A stretch of DNA of 64,000 bases from Phallusia mammillata (lineage: Eukaryota; Chordata; Ascidiacea; Phlebobranchia; Ascidiidae). The stretch lies in the NCBI GenBank assembly GCA_003260075.1, contig QLIY01000251.1, forward strand, positions 77,729 to 141,728, written 5' to 3'. The notes below the pieces were generated by a model. It did not search any database and had not been told where the DNA came from. It saw only the letters and a program-made list of their open reading frames with translations. Below, piece after piece: positions 11,531 to 64,000 of the stretch. Within the stretch, counting starts at the first letter, position 1; each line of letters opens with the position of its first letter. The position numbers were made by a program, and so were the translations under genes.

Positions 11531-12151
11531 GGTGTTCGTTAACATAAAGTCATAAACCAACAGAATTGTATAGTTTTTCTGTTTAGATATAAGAACTTTA
11601 GTTAATGTTGTATTTTTTCGATTAAATTCAATGAAGTTTTGGTTTGATTTCAGCATTTTTTTGCTTGGAGCTGCTATAAAGCAATGTTTGAAGTTAAAAA
11701 TTGATTTCTATCATTGTTTTGTTTTCTAGTGAAGCTTTATTTAATTTTTGCATCAATTTATTTGTTTTTTTGTGTATGATTTGTAATATGCGCTGTCAAA
11801 TGTTGTACTCCTCAAGGCCTAGCAGGTCACCAAACTTTTTACACTGAAGTCTGAATGATGTTGAATGTAATTTTGCAAAATCTGACGACCCAGCTGTTAT
11901 AAAGTTGTTCATGTTTCGAGAAATTTATTATACTGAAAACGATTACCTTCAGCACATCTGCTCATTAACGACTAATGTATCATGCCACTTACATCAAAGC
12001 CAATGAAAATCAACCTTTATGAAACCCTATGCAAATTTCAATTGATTTCATTTTTTTTGAAAATTATATCATGTTTTTTTCTTCTGTGAATTTTCGTTGT
12101 GATATTGAGAAAAATAAAAATGTTGTCACTTGAGTTGCTAAAAATACTGAA

Positions 12152-12345
12152 CAAGCGTTCGTCCACCAGGTTGCATATTTAACAAATTTGTCATGCCGTT
12201 CTGGTGGCCGAAACGTCAGCAAAAAATACAATTAAGTTCTTGAAAAACAACTATCGTAGTATTTTGTTTAGCAGCACACCAGTTGAATGACAAATTTGAT
12301 AAATACCGGTATGCAACTTGGTGGAAAATATTGTCAAAAATTGCT
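12152..12345. repeat. Imperfect inverted repeat, probable MITE
   Basis: The left arm (about 12152-12201), containing 'ccaccaggttgcata' and 'caaatttgtcat', is mirrored by the right arm (about 12285-12345), containing 'atgacaaatttg' and 'tatgcaacttggtgg'. The spacer is about 85 bases and includes 'ccgaaacgtcagc', a motif that recurs in other repeats in the window. The fold-back is seen directly; the transposon nature is inferred. Confidence 0.45.
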
Positions 12346-12822
12346 AAAACAATGAACGTCATAAATTTGTCTTAATTTAGCATTAACTGTTATTTGAATA
12401 GAATTTTTCGAAAGCTTTTGTTACCGCAACTGGACAGCAAAACGACAAATGTGATTTGGTGCTTTATCAAACATGTACTGCTATCGGTTCCTTAAATAAA
12501 ATGCCACCTTCGCGGGTTCAATTTAATTACTCAGCATTNTTCAACATAAGTATCATAAAATGATTCAGTATATAGTAGGGAGTTGTGAATTTGCACATAT
12601 TATGCATTACGTATATAGTAAAAACCGTTTCGCCTTCATATTATATCGCAGCTACAATCAAATTACACTCAAATGAATTACACAATGCGTAATTGTATAG
12701 GAATAGGATTCCGTTATTTATACTTTTCGCAGAAAACAAATAAACTTAACCGACTAAACCGGTCCGATGATCCTTTGACAGGAAAATACGTATGTCAGTG
12801 TTACAGTTAGAAATGATGATGA

Positions 12823-13013
12823 TAATAGATTCTCCACGCAGAGTTAACAGTTAACACGCAATTTTGTGTTTTTAGACAGCCAGTTCAAAGTTTCCACTTA
12901 CTATGTAGACTTGGGGGGGGGGGAATAGATTCTCCACGCAGAGTTAACAGTTAACACGTAATTTCGTGTTTTTAGACAGCCAGTTCAAAGTTTCCACTTA
13001 CTATGTAGACTTG
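12823..13013. repeat. Junction duplication around G-run 12913-12923
   Basis: 12823-12912 and 12924-13013 are 90-base near-identical copies differing at isolated bases, joined by 11 G. Interpreted as overlapping allelic contig ends separated by a gap placeholder. Confidence 0.75.
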
Positions 13014-13044
13014 CTTGTCTTTATTGACTAATTCTTCATATCTA

Positions 13045-13345
13045 TGCACGCAAAGCCAATGTTGTCTGTAAAATGTTGTGTTGGTTTTTATTTTTCCGCT
13101 ATTGAAATTTTTAAGCCAATTCCTATGCCTGAACCATATTCAGGATTTTTTATAAGGGGGGGGGGGTGCACGCAAAGCCAATGTTGTCTGTAAAATGTTG
13201 TGTTGGTTTTTATCTTTCCGCTATTGAAAGCTTTTACGTTTTAATAGCAGTTACAGTTTTTTATGATCACAATTACAATATTTTTTTTTGTGTAATTTTT
13301 TAAGCCAATTCCTATGCCTGAACCATATTCAGGATTTTTTATAAG
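13045..13345. repeat. Junction duplication around G-run 13156-13166, with a length polymorphism
   Basis: 13045-13155 recurs as 13167-13345. The second copy carries about 68 extra bases (roughly 13229-13297), ending in a T-rich tract. It looks like two alleles that differ by an indel just upstream of LSM3. Confidence 0.7.
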
Positions 13346-13538
13346 TGGTGTTTTTTTCACTCAGTTATACTTGATGAGATCTCTAAACATTTCACTTAGT
13401 GTTTAGTGCTTGAAAATTCAACATTATATTAACAGTAACTTAAGCGATGTGTATGTTGATCATTTTGGGCAAGTTAACAGTCCAGTATCTGGTAGTATGA
13501 CTTATATAGAGTTTTAATTTATGTTGTTGTTTCCTGTA

Positions 13539-13540
13539 GC
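13539..13540 (+). promoter_or_regulatory. Candidate acceptor upstream of LSM3
   Basis: AG ending 'ttgtttcctgtag', 47 bases before the LSM3 ATG, with a good pyrimidine tract and no visible upstream exon. It could be a 5' UTR or SL trans-splice site. Confidence 0.4.
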
Positions 13541-13587
13541 TTAAAATCGTGTAATAGCTTGAAACAAATATTGCTCAAAAACTCACA

Positions 13588-13905
13588 ATGGCTGATGAAG
13601 AAGAACAACAACAAGCTCCTATTGTGCAAGCTGTAGAAGAACCTCTTGACCTAATTCGACTCAGCCTCGACGAAAGGGTTTACGTCAAGATGAGAAATGA
13701 GAGAGAACTTCGGGGTCGACTGCACGCTTACGACCAACATCTAAACATGGTTCTAGGTGATGTGGAGGAAACTGTGACTTTAGTGGAAATTGATGAAGAG
13801 ACTTATGAAGAAATTTATAAACAGACAAAACGTAATATTCAGATGTTGTTCGTCCGTGGGGATGGGGTTATTCTGGTGTCGCCACCATTGAGGGCTGGTG
13901 CTTAA
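13588..13905 (+). CDS. LSM3: LSM3, U6 snRNA-associated Sm-like protein, intronless
   Basis: 105 residues in one exon, against 102 in human LSM3. After a Glu/Gln-rich start, residues 19-100 match almost throughout: '[20 protein letters not shown]', then Sm1 with '[16 protein letters not shown]' and Sm2 with '[15 protein letters not shown]'. The RGDG in Sm2 and the D-x-H-x-N segment in Sm1 are the RNA-contacting residues of the Sm ring. LSM3 is in both the nuclear LSM2-8 ring on the U6 3' end and the cytoplasmic LSM1-7 decapping ring. AATAAA at 13986-13991 ends a short 3' UTR. The ATG at 13588 gives the conserved 'MADEEEQQQ' start. Identification is close to certain. Confidence 0.98.
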   Translation: MADEEEQQQAPIVQAVEEPLDLIRLSLDERVYVKMRNERELRGRLHAYDQHLNMVLGDVEETVTLVEIDEETYEEIYKQTKRNIQMLFVRGDGVILVSPPLRAGA

Positions 13906-13985
13906 TTTTTGTAAAGCATTTGTTGGTTTTCAATATGCTGAAAGCTATGGCACATGGATGGAGGAATTATGCCAAACTTAAACAC

Positions 13986-13991
13986 AAATAA
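13986..13991 (+). promoter_or_regulatory. LSM3 poly(A) signal
   Basis: AATAAA 81 bases after the stop codon; a second AATAAA follows near 14125. Confidence 0.6.
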
Positions 13992-14351
13992 ACAAACCAT
14001 TTTTGACTTGTTTTTGTTATTGGACCAGCTTGTTTATAATGCTTTTTCCTTCTGCACAAAAAAATGTTTTTTTTAAACCATCATTCACATGCTTGTGTGT
14101 TTAAATGACTTTGTTATTGACTTAATAAATGTCCCCAATTCAATTATTGTTACCATTTGGTTTTAAATTCTTATTAATGGTATTGTCAAAACAAACTAAA
14201 AGTTTCATTTTTAGGTGTAGAATAAAATATTTTGCACTATATAGGGTGGTTAACTTATTCATGCTAACCTGAAGAAGATGTTACCACATTCATTCACAGG
14301 CCCACAATAAATGTAAGTATATTTTTTCTAGGCTTTATTTTGCATTAATAT

Positions 14352-14755
14352 ATTTCAGTAATCATTTGTTCAAAAAACGCAAATTATTTGATGTCCATAA
14401 CCATTATATTTCATTGTTTAAAAGGCTCTGTAATCTAATACCTTTACATTGCTTTGTGTCTGTTATCAGAACAAGTTGGCATATAAAGTCCCTCCACGGT
14501 ATGTAAATGTTTGCTGAGTTGGCAACTTAACCAGAAGGATATAGTTGGGGGGGGGGTTTTCAGTAATCATTTGTTCAAAAATTATTTGATGTCCATGACC
14601 ATTAAATTTCATTGTTTAAAAGGCTCTGTAATCTAATATCTAAGGATAAATTTACATTGCTTTGTTGCTGTTCTTGGAACAAGTTGTCATATAAAGTCCC
14701 TCCACAGTATGTAAATGTTTGCTGAGTTGGCAACTTAACCAGAAGGATATAGTTG
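14352..14755. repeat. Junction duplication around G-run 14547-14556
   Basis: 14352-14546 recurs as 14557-14755 with SNPs and small indels. Confidence 0.7.
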
Positions 14756-14757
14756 TC

Positions 14758-14992
14758 AATCAGCATGCAAAAAAAATTTTCCTGTATGCATGTAAGCTTA
14801 TTTCCCCACTTGCTAAACTGTTGATTCAAGCTAATTTGGCGCTAGGTGCCAGACAATGGTGTTTACCTGTTGCAAATGCAACTATTTGATGACAAGGACT
14901 GCCTGGGGGGGGGGGGGGGGGGGGGGGGGGGTTCAGCATGCAAAACTTTTCCTGTATGCATGTAAGCTTATTTCCCCACTTGCTAAACTGTT

Positions 14993-15070
<78 letters not shown>
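14758..15070. repeat. 63-base displaced copy between two long G-runs
   Basis: 14932-14994 repeats 14758-14823 with one short indel. It is isolated by G-runs of 27 (14905-14931) and 76 (14995-15070) bases. The lengths above 10 suggest estimated gap sizes. Confidence 0.65.
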
Positions 15071-15072
<2 letters not shown>

Positions 15073-15540
15073 TGTTTGCTACTTGCTATGAATAAACAGC
15101 TGGTTTGGATGAGTGCAAGCAATTTCCTCTTAATCGTTGTTTTTCTTGGTAAACTGACATGTTTCCTAAAAATATTTTCCAAGTAACAGGAGTTTCATTG
15201 TCTTGTTTTGAGCAGTTTCTAGTTTCCACTGTTGGCGTTGCTTGTGTTTTGTAGTCCGTGTTGTACAGTGAACAGATGTTGCATGGCTAAACTTAACATT
15301 TTTTAGTGAATGGTGGTGGTTAACTCAGGGAATGATTGATCTAACAATAGCCAAAAAGATGTGTAGCATTTTTTTAATGTGTCACCAACAGATGTTTGAG
15401 TTATTAGATTTTAAACACAGGATATACCCTGACGTAATTAAAGTGTTACCTTACAACACAAACAAACTTGTCATTTTCTTTTCTACTTTGCATGTTGCTT
15501 CTGCTAGCAGTACAAGGCTTTGATATTTTTTGTTTTGCTT

Positions 15541-15542
15541 AG
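15541..15542 (+). promoter_or_regulatory. Acceptor 3 nt upstream of the LYST start codon
   Basis: 'ttttgttttgcttag' ends with AG at 15541-15542 and ATG begins at 15546. The first coding exon therefore has only three untranslated bases, which requires an upstream non-coding exon or a trans-spliced leader. Confidence 0.5.
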
Positions 15543-15545
15543 GTT

Positions 15546-59096
<43,551 letters not shown>

Positions 59097-60031
59097 GACC
59101 AAATAGTACGAATTCCCCTATGAGATATGTGATTGACTGAAAAACAAGGGCGGAATTACAATTCTTTGGTTGCCGACATTCAACAAAATACCATAACTGC
59201 AAACACAGCAAACTGAGGAAACTGTTTATCAGCCGAAACGGTCGTATAAGCCAACTTCAGGTTATGAGATATGATATAAGATCATGAATCATATGTTTTT
59301 CACCAACATTCCGTGATTGCTGTTACATCTCATCGCGGCAAATTCATGACTGCCTCTTGACAATTTTGTAAAGTACATTCTTGCCTTTATATGTTGGTTG
59401 TTGATTTGATGAACGTACCAACGACGGTTACTGTTCGTAAAATATCTGTGTGTTTTTTAACATTCCCAGTTACTTTTTATTATTTTATCTTTTTCTGCCT
59501 TCGGTTTTATTCTCTCGTTTCCTTTTGGACGTGTGACGCAAAAAGTTCTCTCAGATGAAAGTGAAGTAACAAAGTACGATTGCTGTTTTTTGATGCACTG
59601 TGTATTTACTTATATATTGCACCGCCTTATATTAACTAAGTATGACCGTTCGACGGATATCATTGCAAAAATCTGCAACACCTTCATACGCTTGTAATAT
59701 GTTTGTGCAATGAATTGAAAACTGCGTGGCAATGTTACTCAAAAGTTAACAAAGCTGTACGTGACAGACTGTTTGCGTTAAGAGGACCATTTTGTAAAAC
59801 ATCAATTGTGCTCAAATTTTTCACTGTCCTTTTGACTTGCTATGTCCCAAAATTTTGTACAGCTTTTTGACGTGCGACAACGATAATACGGGTTGTTCTT
59901 CATTTATTCTCTGTTCAGCTTGGTGGTACGCGTAGGGGTAATGAAAAGCCCCCTACCATATTTCTTTGTCCTTTCGTTGTTTCTTTTTTCTGTTCAAGTG
60001 CAATAACCAAGAGTGAAAAAATATCAATGCA

Positions 60032-60037
60032 AATAAA
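60032..60037 (+). promoter_or_regulatory. Candidate LYST poly(A) signal
   Basis: AATAAA in 'gcaaataaaacg', the clearest signal between the LYST stop and the MVK start. Confidence 0.45.
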
Positions 60038-60262
60038 ACGTGCATATTGCGACTAAAGTTGGTTCGAAGCTCGTCCAAATGGTTTTTAAAAAAACAACAA
60101 CTTTGTTTGAACTAATTGTAAAAGTTAACTTTATCATCAGATTCTTTCTCTCAAAAGTGCTAAACTAAATCTTATTTTAACGCTAAGAACAAGTAGCCCA
60201 CTTATTACTGGGATCAGCCCTGAAGCGTTCATGTAGGTCAGAGGTAATGGCGTAGCCTACAC

Positions 60263-60486
60263 CAGTGGTTCTCAAACTTTTTTTGTTGCGACGCCCCTGG
60301 AAAAATTTTCTGGACTTGCGACGCACCAGCAAATAAAAGTTAATTAAGAAACTTATTNAATAAAAGTTAATTAAAAAACTTATTATTAAAGTTGTGTTTA
60401 TTGATACAACAACAAAAAGTTACGAAACGGAAATATTCTGCGACGCCCTTGGAAAATTGAAACGACGCACAGTTTGAGAACTACTG
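60263..60486 (+). mobile_element. hAT-type MITE, family A copy 2
   Basis: Ends CAGTGGTTCTCAAACT and CAGTTTGAGAACTACTG, identical to the 35024 copy. Flanking 8-mers gcctacac and gcgtacac differ at one base. It contains an unresolved base (n) at 60358 beside a short internal repeat of 'aaagttaattaa'. Confidence 0.8.
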
Positions 60487-60765
60487 GCGTACACATACGT
60501 AAAAACTGGTCTATTAGAGGCGTTATAAGGCCCGACTTACATTTGTTCTCAATTTGAATAGCAGAAACAAACTTTCCGCTTAAGTTTAAAAATGTAGGTA
60601 ATTTCCCTTACTTTAAAATCCAATGATTGAAACATGACATGATTGTTTACAATCCCGAGTTAACGCGCCATTGAACATTTGGCACGAAGTTTGGTTTTGC
60701 TCGATTTGTTTGACTTTGCCATTGTGAAATAAAATACTTCTCAAATTGTATAGTTTAACACTCTT

Positions 60766-63208
60766 ATGAACTGTTTTACTATGGCTGTGAAGAAAATAAC
60801 AGTTCGTGCACCGGGAAAAATCATCTTACATGGCGAACATGCGGTTGTTTATGGCAAAATGGCGATCGCAGCAGCCGTGAATGGTTTTATGGAGGTAGGA
60901 ATGTTTTGATTTGCGTTGTGTATGACTTATGGTTGTAAATACATTAGGTGCATAGAATACAGCACATTGCTTAGGGCAGAAAAACATGTGTATTGCAGTA
61001 CAACTCTTCTTACAAACCAATCGATGCTTTGCAATGCATTGTTATTAGTATTACATTTGTAGGATATTTTTTAAAACTATGATCAAAGCTGTGTTCCACA
61101 AGCTTAACAAACAGCTTTTGTTGCATAAAATCACTGCACTTATCTGTGTAGGGAAAGTTAAACCTTTACAACTGTAATATAATACCTTATATACTGAAAA
61201 AGCATTATATTTAATTGCGTTTATTTTATTACATATTTTTACCTGAACGCAAATCCCTTTTTGATGATTGATTTATTGTGTTGTGTAGGTTCAACTGGAG
61301 GGACGATACTCAGAAGGTGGTCTTAATTTCAAGATGTCTGATTTGTGTGAAAAGACAGTTGTTATCTCTCTTGATTTACTAAAAGCGATTCACACGAAAT
61401 GTTCAAAACAATGTCCCTTAAACGAAAATCCGGAAACATGGAAAAATTTGATCAAGGAGTTTATTGTTGCATGTTTTGCAACAGAAAATGAGTTGTTACA
61501 TATTGCACTTACTGTGTCTATTTATTGTTACTTTAAGGTAAGAATTCATTCTGCATTTTAATGTGAAAAGTCTTTTTGTATGTGTTTTGTGTAATTCTTA
61601 CTACTATCATGTTTTGCAGAATATGTTGCATTACTTCTGTAGCTGGTATAAAACTTTTTTTTAAGCTATGTTAACAGATTTTTGTGTACGATTTGCATTT
61701 TGTGTGTTTAATTTAATTAGTTTGTTATTGACAGTAGAGATGTATCTGTAAAAAACTTGGGATTGGCAGATTTTGACACTTTGTTTTGTATTTCAGACAT
61801 TTAATAAAGGACCTGGAAAAGGTTTACCATCATTGGACATAACCGTTACAAGTAACAATCTTCCAATTGGAGCAGGACTGGGCTCTTCATCGGCGTTTAG
61901 TGTTGCACTTGCTACAGCTTTACTTATATATACTGATACTATAAAGACATCAGATGGTAAGTATGTCTGTAAATCCAATTGTGTGTTTCCTTATATTCAC
62001 TAATTATGTTAACAAGGGTCTTAAGATTGCTTAATAATGCTGGTGTTTCCTACTTTATATTATTGGTGCTTATGTTAAACTGGTTGACATGATATATATA
62101 TTGCTGTCAACAGGGTATACCCTTGAAAAGGACAGTTTATTTGAAATTAACAATCTAGCATATGACTTGGAACAAATTGTTCATGGCCGACCATCCGGTG
62201 TGGATAATGCTGTTTCTACTTATGGTGGAGCTGTTAAATTTGAAAATGGGAAGATCAACCATTTTAAAAGGTAGTTGACTTTAATCTGGTTTAATTAAAT
62301 ATATATATAGTTAGAAAACAAAGATCACACTTCATTTCATGGTTGTGATTACGTAGTTTCTTCTCCTTGTCTTCCTAATTTTTTTGTCAACTGTGAAAGG
62401 TGTATTGGCTCCCCATACAGTCTCATGATACTAAACACAGCATTGTACCATATGGTACACGTAACTTGTCTTGAGAAATAGCCGATAGTTTAGGGCTATT
62501 TGAGTTAGGGCTGTGGGTTGTAATTCAAATATCTTTTTATTCCATTCTAACATACACTTTTATTGCACATATTCTCACATTCGGTACCATGTGGTGTTTA
62601 ATATTACCCTCAAAATCTGAATAACCTGTTTGTGTAATTTTAGTTTTCCACACATACGTATTATGGTGGTTGACAGTGGAGTAACGAGAAACACAAAGGC
62701 TATGGTGGCTAATGTCAAACGAAAATACGATGAGGTTAGACACATTTTTGGAGTGAATAATGTCTTTACCTTTTGTGGTGATTTTTTGTTTCTGTTTCAG
62801 GTTACAAAAGTAATGCAACCAATTCTGGAGAGTTTTCATGAGATTAGTAAAGCAGCAGAAGATTTGTTCACAAATTATTCACAATGCAATACATTTGATG
62901 AACAATTTAAGGTAACAAATAAGCTTTTATTGTTAAACCTACCGTATTTTACGGACCATAAGGCGCAATCTAAATCCTTTTTTTTCCGGGGGGGGGGCAT
63001 GGTGGCTAATGTGAAAGAAAAATATGACAAGGTTAGACACATTTTTGGAGTGAATAATGTCTTTACCTTTTGTGGTGATTTTTTGTTTCTGTTTCAGGTT
63101 ACAAAAGTAATGCAACCAATTCTGGAGAGTTTTCATGAGATTAGTAAAGCAGCAGAAGATTTGTTCACAAATTATTCACAATGCAATACATTTGATGAAC
63201 AATTTAAG
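60766..63208 (+). CDS. MVK: Mevalonate kinase, 5' six exons, truncated by the window end
   Basis: Exons: 60781-60894 (an in-frame upstream ATG is at 60766), 61289-61537, 61797-61956, 62114-62270, 62644-62734, 62801-62911. Exon 6 and the end of exon 5 recur at 62999-63034 and 63098-63208. GHMP kinase motif 1 is '[17 protein letters not shown]', the ATP-binding motif 2 is '[15 protein letters not shown]', and the catalytic-base Asp lies in '[15 protein letters not shown]'. These match human MVK in order. The C-terminal GHMP domain with the last Gly-rich motif lies beyond the window. MVK phosphorylates mevalonate with ATP in the isoprenoid/sterol pathway, in the cytosol or peroxisomes. The 60781 start aligns best with the family; 60766 would add five residues. 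Confidence 0.93.
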
Positions 63209-63284
63209 GTAACAAATAAGCTTTTATTGTTAAACCTACCGTATTTTACGGACCATAAGGCGCAATCTAAATCCTTTTTTTTCC
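62702..63284. repeat. Junction duplication around G-run 62988-62997, doubling MVK exons 5-6
   Basis: 62702-62987 and 62999-63284 are 286-base copies differing at few bases in the exon 5 part (for example 'gtcaaacg' against 'gtgaaaga') and almost identical afterwards. Confidence 0.82.
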
Positions 63285-63621
63285 TCATAAATTGATCGTG
63301 CGCCTTATAAGCCGGTGCGCCTAATGTATGGATCAAGTAGTGCTTAATTGCCTAGGCTACACTCAAAACCAGTACCGATACTATCATTATATAAATAAAC
63401 CACCGTCTTACACAAAAACTATGGTAAACGCAACTACCAACTGTGATATTCAGAGCTTTATACGGGACTTTACTGAGCTTTATACGGTAACCCATACTCC
63501 TTAAAATACGTTGCGTTCTATAGTCCGGTGCGCCTTATGTATGAACAAAAAACTAATCAAAGCAATTTATTGACAGTGCGCCTTATAATCGGGTGCGCTT
63601 TATGGTCCGTAAAATACGGTA
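63237..63621 (+). mobile_element. 385-bp palindromic-ended MITE in an MVK intron
   Basis: The left end TACCGTATTTTACGGACCAT is the reverse complement of the right end ATGGTCCGTAAAATACGGTA, extended by 'aaggcgca' against 'tgcgcttt'. The interior repeats 'gtgcgccttat' in both directions. No coding capacity. Its left end is also present truncated before the G-run (62940-62987), as part of the junction duplication. A target duplication is not clear. Confidence 0.7.
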
Positions 63622-64000
63622 AACACTTCTTTTTTTAATTAGTAACTACAATATTGTGGCTACTCCTCCAGCTGCAAATAAAACAAATATGTATGTTTTA
63701 AATGTCTTTTTGCATGTCTTAATTTCAGTAATGTTTTACAGACATTTTTTACATATCTTCGTACACAATTATAGTATGTCAGGCCCATTATAGGCATTAT
63801 ACTAGATCAAGTTGGGATTCGAATTCCACCACAGGCTAGATTTTTCTAGTATGTGCCTTGCCATATGACCGGCTTGATTAGGTATCATACTTTCAATGGG
63901 CTTGACATAATATGATTTAAGAATGAGTATGACGTGATTGCTGGTCTGCATGGGTACTTCGGAGCTGATATTTGTAATTTTTAAATATGTTTTGGTTTCA
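63622..64000 (+). other. MVK intron sequence to the window end, with a SINE-like remnant
   Basis: No further MVK exon is seen. 63812-63870 has 'gggattcgaattccacca' followed by 'gccttgccatatg', matching the SINE-like sequences at about 35549 and indicating a degraded third copy. Confidence 0.45.

Larger units (their letters stand above)
11531..13539. other. Intergenic, DHRS7B-like 3' UTR to LSM3 5' region
   Basis: ATTAAA near 11621 and an AATAAA near 12112 could end the SDR transcript. One unresolved base (n) is at 12539. An inverted repeat and two contig-junction duplications inside this stretch are listed separately. No additional gene is seen. Confidence 0.5.
13992..15542. other. LSM3-LYST intergenic region, disturbed by gap runs
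   Basis: No gene is seen. The region contains three G-runs, including the longest in the window (14995-15070), and two junction duplications. Part of the true sequence is probably absent, so the spacing between LSM3 and LYST is unreliable. Confidence 0.6.
59097..60765. other. LYST 3' UTR and LYST-MVK intergenic region
   Basis: AATAAA at 60032-60037 is the best LYST poly(A) signal, giving a 3' UTR of about 0.9 kb. A MITE at 60263-60486 is listed separately. No other gene is seen. Confidence 0.55.

Noticed and set aside
14856..15182. Poly-glycine or poly-proline proteins predicted across the long G-run on both strands
   Set aside because: They exist only because a homopolymer run is open in every frame; there is no family similarity and the run is a likely gap placeholder.

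Overview
The window is AT-rich animal nuclear DNA with short spliced genes, GT..AG introns of roughly 80-1,800 bp, AATAAA/ATTAAA poly(A) signals and many small non-autonomous transposons. Gene content (LYST, RASL10-type GTPase, DHRS7B-type SDR, LSM3, mevalonate kinase) fits a chordate or other deuterostome. Candidate trans-splice acceptors just upstream of start codons, one operon-like gene pair, and about 2-5% divergence between apparent alleles make an ascidian of the Ciona type (possibly the very polymorphic C. savignyi) the best guess. The species call is an inference.

Layout, all genes on the + strand: 1-60 possible tail of an upstream CDS; 3985-4959 single-exon seven-TM protein that I do not recognise; 8289-9889 two-exon RASL10-like small GTPase; 10056-11530 three-exon membrane-anchored SDR (DHRS7B type), starting only 166 bp after the GTPase stop; 13588-13905 intronless LSM3; 15546-59096 an about 63-exon LYST (BEACH/WD40 lysosomal trafficking regulator) of roughly 4,100 codons; 60766/60781-63208 the 5' two thirds of mevalonate kinase, running off the window. 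The genes have unrelated housekeeping roles (splicing/decay, lipid and isoprenoid metabolism, vesicle trafficking, signalling), so no shared pathway is implied.

The dominant unexplained structure is about 40 runs of pure G or pure C, mostly 10 bases. At nearly all of them the sequence just before the run is repeated just after it with allele-like differences. I read these as gap placeholders between overlapping contigs or haplotypes, not biology. Run lengths have a floor of 10. The letter is G up to about 34 kb, C from 36.4 to 48.3 kb, and G again from 54 kb, as if one block had been reverse-complemented. Collapsing the duplications restores the LYST reading frame exactly. At one run (43120-43130) LYST coding sequence is really missing, and three short pieces appear out of order.

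I did not find a convincing previously undescribed biological system. The real biological points of interest are the GTPase-SDR operon candidate, the divergent RASL10 with large insertions and no CAAX box, the orphan seven-TM protein, a repeat-built Ser/Pro exon in LYST, several MITE families with visible terminal inverted repeats and target duplications, and a three-unit ~160-bp tandem repeat in a LYST intron.
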